A DNA stretch of 35,783 nt. It comes from Planctomycetota bacterium (GTDB lineage Bacteria; Planctomycetota; Planctomycetia; Gemmatales; Gemmataceae). The notes below the pieces were generated by a model, which saw only the letters and a program-made list of their open reading frames with translations, was not told where the DNA came from and made no database searches. Location of the stretch: contig JAJPHU010000110.1 in assembly GCA_021325115.1 (NCBI GenBank), positions 1 through 35,783 on the forward strand, written 5' to 3'. Shown here piece by piece: positions 1 to 9,190 of the stretch. The first letter of the stretch is position 1. Every line of letters starts with the position of its first letter. The position numbers were made by a program, and so were the translations under genes.

Positions 1-24
1 CTGAGGCCGCAGGAGGAGGCTGTC

Positions 25-750
25 GTGATCCACGTCAGCAATTTGACCAAGTATTACGGTGATTATGCGGCAGTTCGCAACGTGTCCTTCGATGTGCCCA
101 AAGGCCAGGTGGTCGGCTTCCTCGGTCCCAACGGGGCCGGCAAGTCTACTACCATGCGTATCCTCGCCGGCTATCTCACGGCCACGTCGGGCCGGGCGAC
201 TATTGCCGGACTCGATGTATTTTGGCAGCCGGTCGAGGTACGGCGGCGCATCGGCTATATGCCGGAAAACTGTCCGCTTTATCCGGAAATGCGCGTCGTC
301 GAATATTTGCGTTTCCGCGCCGGTATCAAGGGGCTACATGGCGGCGAGGCCAAGAAGCGCGTCGAATACGTTCTCGATCGCTGTTGGGTACGGGAGGTTC
401 GCCGGCAGCTCATTGGCACCTTGTCGAAAGGCTATCGCCAGCGTGTCGGCCTGGCAGACGTGTTGCTCAACAATCCGCCGGTGTTGATTCTCGATGAGCC
501 GACGGCAGGACTTGATCCGGGCCAAATCCGCGAGACGCGCAAATTGATCCGCGAGCTGGGGCAGGAACACACCATCCTGCTGTCCACGCATATTCTCTCT
601 GAAGTGGAAGTGACGTGCGATCAGGCCATTATCATCCACCGCGGCCAAGTCGTCGCCAGCGGCCGGCTCGTCGATCTGAAACCGGAAAATCAAAGCCTGG
701 AAGAAATGTTCATTGACTTAATTGAACGCGAAGCCGTGGTTCGTGCGTAG
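25..750 (+). CDS. ABC transporter ATP-binding protein (GldA-like)
   Basis: Walker A GPNGAGKST, signature-like LSKGYRQRVGLADVLL, Walker B VLILDEPTAGLD; GTG start preceded by aggaggagg SD-like sequence at 11-19. Confidence 0.93.
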   Translation: MIHVSNLTKYYGDYAAVRNVSFDVPKGQVVGFLGPNGAGKSTTMRILAGYLTATSGRATIAGLDVFWQPVEVRRRIGYMPENCPLYPEMRVVEYLRFRAGIKGLHGGEAKKRVEYVLDRCWVREVRRQLIGTLSKGYRQRVGLADVLLNNPPVLILDEPTAGLDPGQIRETRKLIRELGQEHTILLSTHILSEVEVTCDQAIIIHRGQVVASGRLVDLKPENQSLEEMFIDLIEREAVVRA

Positions 751-755
751 AGAAA

Positions 756-805
756 CCAGCCCGCCATGCCCGCAGCGGCTATCCTTTGCGGGCACGGCAG
801 GCTGG
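756..805. repeat. 19-bp inverted repeat in the intergenic gap of the ABC operon
   Basis: CCAGCCCGCCATGCCCGCA (756-774) versus TGCGGGCACGGCAGGCTGG (787-805): 17/19 complementary. Confidence 0.8.
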
Positions 806-818
806 TGGAGAAAGGCAT

Positions 819-1883
819 ATGTTCAACAATCTCAGCCTCAACGGGCGCGAATGGCTGACGCTAACACTGCTGATCGTCCTCCTCGTCAGCGCGGCACTTG
901 GTCTGGTGTGGATGGCAGTCGGTCTGTTTCGCGCGCGCAGCTTAATTCGCCGTGAATTCAGCGCCTATTTTCTGTCACCGATCGCCTACGTGGTGCTGGT
1001 CGTTTTTCTGTTCGTCACGGGCGATCTGTTCGCCACCACGCTGGGTCTCTTAACGGCCAAGGGGCCAGTGGGCACGGAATCGCCCATGCAGACCATGTTC
1101 GGCGATCGGCTGTTTTGGCTGGTGTTTCTGTTCATTCCGCCGCTGTTGACCATGCGACTATTCGCCGAAGAGCGCAGCAGCGGCACGTTGGAAATGCTCA
1201 TGACGGCGCCCCTGCGCGATTGGCAAGTTGTGTTGTGTAAATATCTGGCTTGTCTGGCATTCTATACCGTGTTATGGCTGCCGACCTTGCTCTATCTGCC
1301 GGCCTTGCTCGGCGCTCAGGCACCGGTTTTCCATAATGCCTGGACGGCCCAGAGTATTTCGTTCGTCGCCGGGCTGGCGTGCATGCTGATCGGTCTGATG
1401 CTGTTGTTGCCGCACCTGGGTACGATGGCGCGGCTGGTATCGCTGACGCTGATCGTCCTAGGCGGTGCAGCGGCCGGCGCCGGCGGTTGGCTGCACTATC
1501 ATGCTGAGGGACCGCATTTATTCGAGGTGCCCGTGTTGCTCGATCCGTATCCGGTGCTGTGGACCTATGCGGGTATGTTCCTGGCCGGGGCGATGTTTCT
1601 GGCCATCGGTCTGTTTATCAGCAGTCTGGTACGCAATCAGATGGTGGCAGCCATCCTCGCCCTGGCAGTCGGCCTGGTCTTCATCGGCAGCGGCTTTTGG
1701 CGGCCAGAGTTGGCCGGCTCAAATCTCTACAACCTTGTCTACTTTTTCAGTGTGCCGCTGCATTTTGACCGCGCCTTCACACGCGGCTTGCTGGATACGC
1801 GCCCCCTTATCCTGTACGGCAGTACGGCCCTGTTCTGCTTGTTCCTCACGGTTCGTAGTCTGGAGGCCCGACGATGGCAATGA
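819..1883 (+). CDS. ABC-2 type transporter permease (GldF-like)
   Basis: Multiple TM segments; RREFSAYFLSPIAYVVLVVFLFVTG and RLFAEERSSGTLEMLMTAPLRDWQVVLCKYLA are typical of GldF/ABC-2 permeases; ATG at 819 favoured over the upstream alternative start at 786, which lies in the inverted repeat. Confidence 0.9.
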   Translation: MFNNLSLNGREWLTLTLLIVLLVSAALGLVWMAVGLFRARSLIRREFSAYFLSPIAYVVLVVFLFVTGDLFATTLGLLTAKGPVGTESPMQTMFGDRLFWLVFLFIPPLLTMRLFAEERSSGTLEMLMTAPLRDWQVVLCKYLACLAFYTVLWLPTLLYLPALLGAQAPVFHNAWTAQSISFVAGLACMLIGLMLLLPHLGTMARLVSLTLIVLGGAAAGAGGWLHYHAEGPHLFEVPVLLDPYPVLWTYAGMFLAGAMFLAIGLFISSLVRNQMVAAILALAVGLVFIGSGFWRPELAGSNLYNLVYFFSVPLHFDRAFTRGLLDTRPLILYGSTALFCLFLTVRSLEARRWQ

Positions 1884-4741
1884 CCTCCTGGTTATTCTGG
1901 TCGCGCCTGCATTTTTTGGTCCGCCTGCTCGGCTTGACTGGCGGCTTGCTCGCCTGCGGTGCTGGCGTCTTCGCTGCTGTGCGTGGCGAGTTCCGTGCTC
2001 TCCACGCTGCCGCTGACTTGCCACAAGCCTGGGACACCGGCACGGCCCTGGTGCAAACTGCCTGGCAAGCGCCGCAACAGAACCTGGCCGTGCTCCTGTG
2101 CCTGGCCGGCGCAGCGGCAGCGCTGTTTACGCTACTCATCGAGTTGCTCGTGATTCTCGCCTTCACCGCGACGCGCCGTAGTGCCTTCGGGTTCAATGCC
2201 GTGGTGCAGGGCATCTTGGCCGCCATCGCGCTGGTGGCGATCAATCTGTGGTCGTATCATCACTTTGTCCAGGTGGACTTCACACGCGATCGGCAATTCA
2301 CATTGCCGGAAGAAATTCGCAACGATCTGATCCAGCTGCATCCGGGCAGTCAAACCACCATTATTGTCTACAATCGCCACAAGGTCTTCGGCTTGATGCC
2401 GGACAAGCCGCAAGACGATTACGATTCCGCTGCCGAGCGCAAGGTCATCGAGAAAGTCCACGATCTGGTCGAACAATTCCGCACCATCGGTCCGCACATT
2501 CGAGTGGAAGTGCTCGATACCCAAGCGCGCGATTACAAATTCAAAGAACGCCTCCAAGAGGTGACAGAAACAGTGGCGAGCGGGGTTGCAGCAGCATCCC
2601 GAGTGAGCGAAGATGCCGAGATGCTGCGCAAAATGATCGAAGCCGCTCCGGAAAATAGCTTATTTTTCTGTGGCCGGGAGAACGACAAACTGCGTGTCCA
2701 ACAGCTGAGTTTCAACGACTTCTATCTCCTGGACAAAACGTTGTCGCAAGACGATCACGACGGCCGCGGCAATCTCGTTTTGCTTTATCAGGGCGTCGAG
2801 CCGTTCGCCCATCGCATCCTGCGGCTGGGTGAAAAGAAGCCACGCATCGCCATCGCCACCATCCATGAAGTGCTTTCGACCGGCAGCCAGCGCGACATCG
2901 GCCTGCGCGGCCTGCGCAACGCTCTGGAGGCGCGCGGCTTCGACGTTACGGACATCATCTTGAAGAAAGAAGGCAATGGCCCCCTTGGTTTGGAACCAGC
3001 TGTCTATTCGCTTGAGGAAAGCACTCTGGAGGGTTTGAAGCGCACGCAGCGGTTCTACGAGAACGATCTGGAGAAATTGCAAAAAGCTCGCAAGGAAACG
3101 GAACAGGAACGCGCCGTCTGGGAAAAAGCAGCTGAAGACGAAAAGACGCGGGCATCGCTGTTGAAACAAATCACCGATCAGGCGGTGAAGCGGGCCCAAG
3201 ACTATGCCCAGCAGGTCCAGCTAGTGGATGCGACGATTCAGCAGTATCGCCAGGCGTTGCTTAATCCGCCTTCGGATGCTGCCAAGGTGCGCTTGCAGCG
3301 GGAGTTGGCCCAATTGCAAGAAATCAGACCGCAATTAGCTGAATTGCGTGATCTGTGGCAAGACGCCATCACCGAGAGTGCGGCTCGCGATAAGCTGCTA
3401 CGCCGGGTCATCCGGGAGAACGTAGAAGATCTCGATGAGGATCTTCAGCATCTCGACCAGGCCCTTTCGGATTATCGGCAGCGGCTGGCGGCGACGCGAG
3501 CCGACATCGCCAAGATGAACGAGCCGAAGCTGGAAGAGCAACGCCGCATGACCGACCTCAAGGCCAAGCTGCAACGCTTGCTGGCGGATTGTGATTTACT
3601 GATGGTGCCGCGCATGACGCTGCGTAATACGGCCAACCGCTTCAGTAACATTGCTCCGCAAGTTTATCCCCTTGATCCGGCGCAGGTGGAGGCGATCAAG
3701 GAGTTCCTCAAAGCGGGCAAACCGATCTTGGCCTGTTTCGGTCCGCTGAATTGGCCGCAGGAAATCGGCATCGACGAGCCGCGGCCGGATGGCCTGGAAG
3801 AGCTGCTCACGCAGTTGGGCGTGAAGATGCTCAAACAAACGGTGCTGTTCGATGCCGAAGAACAGGGCTTCGCCGAGAATCGCGCCGGCCTGACCATCGC
3901 CGGTGCCAGCGTCGAAATCCCGCCGTTAATTTGGGACTGGCGCGCGCGCGACAGTCTGCCGCCGGGGAGCATGGACATTTCTCGTCCCCCCAATCGCATC
4001 CGTGCGGCCCTTCGCCTGATGGCGCGCGGCCTGGGCAAGGAAGAAGCGCTGGACATTCGCATCCGTGATCCGCGTCCGGTCTACTATGTGCCGCCTGAAC
4101 CACCCAGCCTGCGTCCTCTGGCCGTCGCCTCCCTGGCCGCGCCGGCGCAGCCCAACTGGACGGCGCTGATGCTGTCTTTGAGTGCACTCCAGCGAGCGCT
4201 GGATACCGCTGCCGAGCAACTGCCTATGGACCCGGTTTTCCTTATGACCAGTCCGCAAAGCTGGAATGAGGATCAGCCTTTCCCCACCGATGGCCGTATT
4301 CCCCAATTCGAGCAGCCGCAGCGCGATCAGGACAAGCGCAAGCAGCTAAAGCCGGCCGTCACAGGACTGGAGACGCGTCGTCGGGGACCGTTTCCCATTG
4401 GGGTGGCCGTGGAAACGACGTTGCCGCCCGACTGGTATGCCAGCGCAGCGGACAAACCGGCGCGAGTTCGCTTGGCAGTCATCGGCCAAGGCGGTTTCTT
4501 CACCGGCAAGGAACTGCCGGCGGCGCAAGAAAAATTGTTTGTCCAGACCATCAACTGGCTACTGGGCCGCGACGATCGTTTGCCGCGCGACGAACATCTG
4601 TGGAGCTATCCGCGCGTCAACGAGGCCATCCCTCCTGATTCGCCGACGGAATACTTGTGGTTGTGGGGCGCTCGCCTGGGTTTGCCTGTGTTATTTCTTT
4701 ATCTTGGGTTTGTCGTCGTGCTGTTCCGGCGCTTGCGATAA
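1874..4741 (+). CDS. Gld-type ABC system auxiliary protein (GldG-like) with long central coiled coil
   Basis: Two N-terminal TM segments, VDFTRDRQFTLPEEIRNDL / IIVYNRHKV motifs, C-terminal TM; overlaps the upstream permease stop; central Glu/Lys/Gln-rich heptad region. Confidence 0.82.
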   Translation: MAMTSWLFWSRLHFLVRLLGLTGGLLACGAGVFAAVRGEFRALHAAADLPQAWDTGTALVQTAWQAPQQNLAVLLCLAGAAAALFTLLIELLVILAFTATRRSAFGFNAVVQGILAAIALVAINLWSYHHFVQVDFTRDRQFTLPEEIRNDLIQLHPGSQTTIIVYNRHKVFGLMPDKPQDDYDSAAERKVIEKVHDLVEQFRTIGPHIRVEVLDTQARDYKFKERLQEVTETVASGVAAASRVSEDAEMLRKMIEAAPENSLFFCGRENDKLRVQQLSFNDFYLLDKTLSQDDHDGRGNLVLLYQGVEPFAHRILRLGEKKPRIAIATIHEVLSTGSQRDIGLRGLRNALEARGFDVTDIILKKEGNGPLGLEPAVYSLEESTLEGLKRTQRFYENDLEKLQKARKETEQERAVWEKAAEDEKTRASLLKQITDQAVKRAQDYAQQVQLVDATIQQYRQALLNPPSDAAKVRLQRELAQLQEIRPQLAELRDLWQDAITESAARDKLLRRVIRENVEDLDEDLQHLDQALSDYRQRLAATRADIAKMNEPKLEEQRRMTDLKAKLQRLLADCDLLMVPRMTLRNTANRFSNIAPQVYPLDPAQVEAIKEFLKAGKPILACFGPLNWPQEIGIDEPRPDGLEELLTQLGVKMLKQTVLFDAEEQGFAENRAGLTIAGASVEIPPLIWDWRARDSLPPGSMDISRPPNRIRAALRLMARGLGKEEALDIRIRDPRPVYYVPPEPPSLRPLAVASLAAPAQPNWTALMLSLSALQRALDTAAEQLPMDPVFLMTSPQSWNEDQPFPTDGRIPQFEQPQRDQDKRKQLKPAVTGLETRRRGPFPIGVAVETTLPPDWYASAADKPARVRLAVIGQGGFFTGKELPAAQEKLFVQTINWLLGRDDRLPRDEHLWSYPRVNEAIPPDSPTEYLWLWGARLGLPVLFLYLGFVVVLFRRLR

Positions 4742-4756
4742 AATGCGGTTTCTGAA

Positions 4757-4790
4757 CGGGCGAGCAGGGCGTGTCAACGCCCCGACGGCC
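4757..4790. repeat. GC-rich palindromic repeat (GGCGAGC..GTGtcAAC..CCCG family)
   Basis: GGGCGAGCAGGGCGTGTCAACGCCCCGACGGCC; shares pattern with the reverse complement of 23010-23039. Confidence 0.6.
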
Positions 4791-4855
4791 TCTATTGGGG
4801 CATTCCCCTGCCCCGCTTGCCAAATGGGAAATCGCTTTTCAGAGGAGATCGCCAC

Positions 4856-7800
4856 ATGAATCTCAAGACGACTTTCATGCTGCTGGTGCTGGCCGGCGCT
4901 GGCGTATTGTTATGGTGGTATGGCAATCCGCCCTTGCCGCCTGCTTTGGATCTCGCTCCGCGCCCGGCTGCTGTCCAGGAGAAAGGCACACGCGACTTTC
5001 TGGAGGCGCTGCATCCGGACAAGATCCAACGCCTTGAGATCCATGCACCCAGCGGTATCACCGAATTGACTCACAAAGCAGATGGCCAATGGGGACTTCC
5101 GGGCAACTGGCCCGTTCGCCGTCTGGAAGTCGAACAGCTTGTCGACTTGCTTACGAACTTGCGTTCGCGTTTCCAGCCGCAGCCTCTTCACGATGACAAG
5201 GATTTGCTGACTTTCGGACTGGCTCATCCGCCTGTCACGGTAGCGATCCGCACCGAAGGCGAAGAGCATACGCTGGCTTTCGGAGAAGCACAGAGCGACA
5301 ATCTGGAAAATCGCTTCTCCCGCGACACCTACGTCCGTCTGGATAAAAAACCGGAGGTAGTGCGTCTGGCGCCGGGCCTAATCGCCGCGCTCGATAAACC
5401 GACCGATTACTACCAGGAGCGGCGCCTTTTCGAGAAGGAAACCATCAGCGGCGAGGATCGCCGCGATACCGTCGAGCAATTGCACGCGCGGAGCCTGACC
5501 ATCGAAGAGAAGAAGACGGCTGGCGTGCGCTTCACCGTGGTGCGTTCGGGCAAGTCCTGGAAAGAGGCGGAGTTGGCCGAGCCGGTACGCGATCGTCTCG
5601 ACGACGAGGCGCGTAAGGCGCTGTTGGCCGGTGTGCTCGATCTGTGGGCTGAACAATTCGTACCTGCCGGCAGCGGCGGCGTTTCGCCGTGGCTGTGGCA
5701 CGTCCATGCTTGCTGGGATGCCGCTTCGCTGGCTACCGACTTGTTCTTCGCCACACAAGGCGGCCTGCTGGTCCGCGCCGGCTTGACCAATCCCGAACGT
5801 ATCATCATAGCTAAAAATGATAGAGGCGATACGGTTACTCTTCTTATCGGTTCTGTCTCCAGTCGCCGTCAGCGCCTGGCGCCGGCGCCGCAGCCGCCGG
5901 GCATGTTTGGGAGCATGTCGCAGCAACGCCTGACGACCGTGACGGAAGAATATCGCTACGCCAAATTGCAATACAACGATCAGATCTTCGAGATCAAGGC
6001 CGATAAGCTCAAAGACATATTCGTCGCCCTCGATAAGCTGCGCGATAGCCGCATCGCCCGCTTCAACAGCGCCGACGCCCGCCGTGTCGAAATCCAACAC
6101 GGCGACGAAGCAATCGTCCTGGAAAAAGACAAAGACAACTGGAAGCTCGTCAAACCCTTTAGCGCCGAGGCCGACAACAGCAAGGTGACGGACCTGCTAA
6201 CCAAGCTGTCCGACCTGCAAGCGCACGGCAAAGATATTATCGATAAAGACGATCCTAAAAAATATGGATTCGACAAGCCAGCTATAGTGAAAGTCACCAT
6301 TGAGGAAGAAAACAAGGGGGAGGACCGACATCCCGCCGGTTCCACCGAGAAAAAGACGCGGACGCTGACCGTACGTGTCGGCAAGCATGACACGGACAAG
6401 AAAAAATTGTACGTCATGGCCGACGATTGGCCGCGCATCAATGCTGTGGACGATAGTCTGGCACCTCTGATCCAGCGTTCGGCATTGGCCTATCGCGGCA
6501 AGCGCTTGTTCGATTTCAACGCCGCCGATGTGGCCAAAATCACCATTGACAACCAGGGCCAAAAACTGACACTCGAGCATGATAAAGATTCTTGGCATCT
6601 TATAAGTCCGGTTAAGGCAGAGGCAGATACGGCACGGGTCGATCAACTCCTTGCCGACTTGGGGCACCTGGAAGCGGCTGAATTCGTCACAGAGGAGCCG
6701 AAACAAAACGAGTTGGAAGCTCAGTATGGCCTCGGCAAACCATCGATCACGGTTCGCATCGAATTCACGGACAAGAAAAAGCCGGCCAAGGAAGTGCATG
6801 TCGGCAAGGCACGCGGCGGCAAGAGCGGCTATTTTGCCCGCGTGGCTGATGGCGGGCCAGTCTTCGCCATCAACGAGGAGTTGCACAAGCAGTTGACACG
6901 CGACTCATTGAGCTATCGGCCACAAACGCTGTGGCAATTGCTGCCAGAGGAAATCGAATCGCTGCGTGTCCACAAGGCGGGACAGAAAGAATACACCCTA
7001 ACGCGCTCCGATAAGGAGTGGAAGATCAGCGGTCCTTTCGAAGCGCAGGCTTTTGGCGAGAGCGTGCAGAAAATGACAGCGGAGTTGCTCGCACCAAAGG
7101 TCGAAAACTACATTGCCCACGAGACGAAGGATCTGGCGGAGTACGGTTTGGACAAGCCGGCACTGACCGTCCACCTCAAGCCCGTTCTTGCGAAAAACGA
7201 CAAGGAGCATACGCTGCTAATCGGCAAGCCGGTGCGTTCCCACGCAGAGCGTGGGAACGCGGCGGATTCATACTATGCCAAGCGTGGCAACGATACAGCG
7301 ATATTTACAATTAGCGCTGCCCTTGTCCGCGCCGCCGACCGCGGAGCCCTCGATCTGCTCGATACCAAACTTTTGAGTCTCGATACAGCAAAGGTGGAGC
7401 GCGTACGTTCGCAAACGGGCGACCAGTCGTTGACACTGGAGCGTTCCCACCCGGAGGGAGGAAACGAGAAGGCTGGCTGGCAAGTGACAGAATCGCCGGC
7501 AGGTGCGTATCCGGCCGACACCGAGGCAGTGGCATCGCTAAGCTCCGTATGGGCGAACTTGCGCGCCCAGCGTTTCGCCGATTATGGCAAAGGCGTCGAA
7601 TGGGCGAAATATGGGCTGGCCAAACCGGCTGTCCGCATCACCGTGCGAGCGGGAAAGGATGAGCATGTTCTCGCTCTGGGCAAGCCGGTCGAAGGCCAAC
7701 CGGGTGCGCGTTATGCCCGCATCGATCAGGGGGTGGGAGTAGCCGTGCTACCGCCGGAGACGACTCGTTTGATGGAGCGCAGCTATCTCGATTACGTCAA

Positions 7801-9121
7801 GCATGATCTCCTGAAATGCGATGCTGCTGCGGTTACGGCGCTCCAGCGCCGCATGGGAGCGAAAGATTTAGAAGTTGCCAAGAAGGACAATGGCTGGAAC
7901 ATAGTCAAGCCTCTCAAAGAGAAAGCTGACGATCAGGTAATGCAGCAATTGTTGCAGCAACTTTGCAATCTACGCGCCGAGCAAATCGCCGCTTATCCTT
8001 ACCCTCGTTCTCACACGGAGCGTGGGAACGAAAGGGATGCGTTCGGACTGGATAAACCATCGGCCCTCGTTACGATCCAGCTGAAACGTTCTCGCACAGA
8101 GCATGGGAACGAAGGGGATGGACCGAGTGAACACATCATCAAGTTGGGTAAGCTAGCAGGCGAAAGCGGCGAGCGTTTCGCTTTGGTGGACGATGGCAAA
8201 GTGGTAGCTGTGCTGCCAGCGTCGCTATCGGAACAGCTGGTGAGCGCGCCGTTGGCTTTCCGCGATCGTACTATCGCTCACTTTGGCGAGGCTGACCGTC
8301 TGCAATTAGATCGCGGGCCGCGCCATGCTGTTTTCCGCAAAGTTGAGGGTTCGTGGAAACTGACCGAACCGCTGCAAGGCGACGCTGAGCAAGATCTGCT
8401 CGATGATTTTCTTGGCCGTCTCACCCGGCTGCGCGCCGCTGCCTTGGTGGCCGAAAAGCCCGATACGGACACCTTGAAAAAGTATGGACTCGATCGTCCC
8501 GAAGCGCAGTGGCGCGTGCAATCGGGTGATAAGGAAGTGCTGAACTTGCTCGTCGGCAACAAGGAAGCGAAAGGTGAACGGCGCTATGCCAGGCTAGCCA
8601 GGGGCGAACTTGTGTTCCTGCTCGATTCGCACTTGAGTCAGAAGGTGCTCGATGAATATCGACCGCGCACCGTGTGGACGCCACCACTGGATGCGGTGGA
8701 TATTGAATCTCTGAATTATCGCTATCACCGTGCTTCGTTTTTGCTGGAGAAAACCGGTTCGACCTGGCAGGCGACAGGCAAGCCGGACGCCAAGATCAAT
8801 ACGGCGACGGTCGAAGACACACTGGCAGCGCTGGCTGGCCTGAAGCTGAGCCGCTACGCCGTGGACAAGGACGCCAACCTGGCCTTGTTTGGACTCGATA
8901 AACCAGAGCTGATCCTGGAAATTGCCACACGCTCCGGCAAGCGCGTGCTGCACATTGGCAATGGAGAAAGTAACTCCAAGGGCCGCTATGCTCGTGTTCC
9001 CGATAATGACCGCAGCGGCGTTTTCGTGCTCGACGAAGAGACGTGTACACGGCTCCTGCGCGATTTGAGCGCGTTCGGCCGGCCGCCGGCACGATCAACT
9101 ATGCAACCGGTGGCGCATTAA
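4856..9121 (+). CDS. DUF4340-repeat protein (1421 aa)
   Basis: N-terminal TM (MNLKTTFMLLVLAGAGVLLWWYG) and eight recurring FGL/YGLxKP motifs with HTLxxGKP strands; ATG at 4856 after agaggag SD-like sequence. Confidence 0.88.
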   Translation: MNLKTTFMLLVLAGAGVLLWWYGNPPLPPALDLAPRPAAVQEKGTRDFLEALHPDKIQRLEIHAPSGITELTHKADGQWGLPGNWPVRRLEVEQLVDLLTNLRSRFQPQPLHDDKDLLTFGLAHPPVTVAIRTEGEEHTLAFGEAQSDNLENRFSRDTYVRLDKKPEVVRLAPGLIAALDKPTDYYQERRLFEKETISGEDRRDTVEQLHARSLTIEEKKTAGVRFTVVRSGKSWKEAELAEPVRDRLDDEARKALLAGVLDLWAEQFVPAGSGGVSPWLWHVHACWDAASLATDLFFATQGGLLVRAGLTNPERIIIAKNDRGDTVTLLIGSVSSRRQRLAPAPQPPGMFGSMSQQRLTTVTEEYRYAKLQYNDQIFEIKADKLKDIFVALDKLRDSRIARFNSADARRVEIQHGDEAIVLEKDKDNWKLVKPFSAEADNSKVTDLLTKLSDLQAHGKDIIDKDDPKKYGFDKPAIVKVTIEEENKGEDRHPAGSTEKKTRTLTVRVGKHDTDKKKLYVMADDWPRINAVDDSLAPLIQRSALAYRGKRLFDFNAADVAKITIDNQGQKLTLEHDKDSWHLISPVKAEADTARVDQLLADLGHLEAAEFVTEEPKQNELEAQYGLGKPSITVRIEFTDKKKPAKEVHVGKARGGKSGYFARVADGGPVFAINEELHKQLTRDSLSYRPQTLWQLLPEEIESLRVHKAGQKEYTLTRSDKEWKISGPFEAQAFGESVQKMTAELLAPKVENYIAHETKDLAEYGLDKPALTVHLKPVLAKNDKEHTLLIGKPVRSHAERGNAADSYYAKRGNDTAIFTISAALVRAADRGALDLLDTKLLSLDTAKVERVRSQTGDQSLTLERSHPEGGNEKAGWQVTESPAGAYPADTEAVASLSSVWANLRAQRFADYGKGVEWAKYGLAKPAVRITVRAGKDEHVLALGKPVEGQPGARYARIDQGVGVAVLPPETTRLMERSYLDYVKHDLLKCDAAAVTALQRRMGAKDLEVAKKDNGWNIVKPLKEKADDQVMQQLLQQLCNLRAEQIAAYPYPRSHTERGNERDAFGLDKPSALVTIQLKRSRTEHGNEGDGPSEHIIKLGKLAGESGERFALVDDGKVVAVLPASLSEQLVSAPLAFRDRTIAHFGEADRLQLDRGPRHAVFRKVEGSWKLTEPLQGDAEQDLLDDFLGRLTRLRAAALVAEKPDTDTLKKYGLDRPEAQWRVQSGDKEVLNLLVGNKEAKGERRYARLARGELVFLLDSHLSQKVLDEYRPRTVWTPPLDAVDIESLNYRYHRASFLLEKTGSTWQATGKPDAKINTATVEDTLAALAGLKLSRYAVDKDANLALFGLDKPELILEIATRSGKRVLHIGNGESNSKGRYARVPDNDRSGVFVLDEETCTRLLRDLSAFGRPPARSTMQPVAH
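6318..6346. repeat. In-frame palindromic element, GGnAGGACnGACATnCC family
   Basis: GGGAGGACCGACATCCCGCCGGTTCCACC aligns with reverse complement of 20875-20904; encodes GEDRHPAGST. Confidence 0.5.
7234..7260. repeat. In-frame palindrome, copy 1 (RSHAERGN)
   Basis: GCGTTCCCACGC-AGA-GCGTGGGAACGC, perfect 12-bp arms. Confidence 0.95.
7442..7466. repeat. In-frame palindrome, copy 2 (RSHPEGGN)
   Basis: CGTTCCCACCC-GGA-GGGAGGAAACG, same 11-3-11 layout with two stem mismatches. Confidence 0.8.
8006..8030. repeat. In-frame palindrome, copy 3 (RSHTERGN)
   Basis: CGTTCTCACAC-GGA-GCGTGGGAACG. Confidence 0.9.
8087..8111. repeat. In-frame palindrome, copy 4 (RSRTEHGN)
   Basis: CGTTCTCGCAC-AGA-GCATGGGAACG. 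Confidence 0.9.
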
Positions 9122-9177
9122 ACGAGCCGGAAGCGTAAGCGACGGATGCTTTGCCGTTGCTTACGCTTCCGGCTCGT
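9122..9177. terminator. Long hairpin between convergent genes (bidirectional terminator-like / REP-like)
   Basis: ACGAGCCGGAAGCGTAAGCGACGG (9122-9145), 8-nt loop, CCGTTGCTTACGCTTCCGGCTCGT (9154-9177); 23/24 paired; directly follows the DUF4340 stop. Confidence 0.75.
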
Positions 9178-9190
9178 TCGTCGATGCAAT

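Noticed and set aside
2565-2630. Possible further in-frame repeat in the GldG-like gene (GGCGAGCGGGGTTGC...CATCCCGAGTGAGC, VASGVAAASRVSEDAE)
   Set aside because: Only a partial resemblance to the GGCGAGCGGGG family and weak pairing; not distinguishable from ordinary coding sequence by eye.
7234-8111. CRISPR array
   Set aside because: The four palindromes are irregularly spaced (about 208, 564 and 81 nt) and lie inside an intact coding frame.
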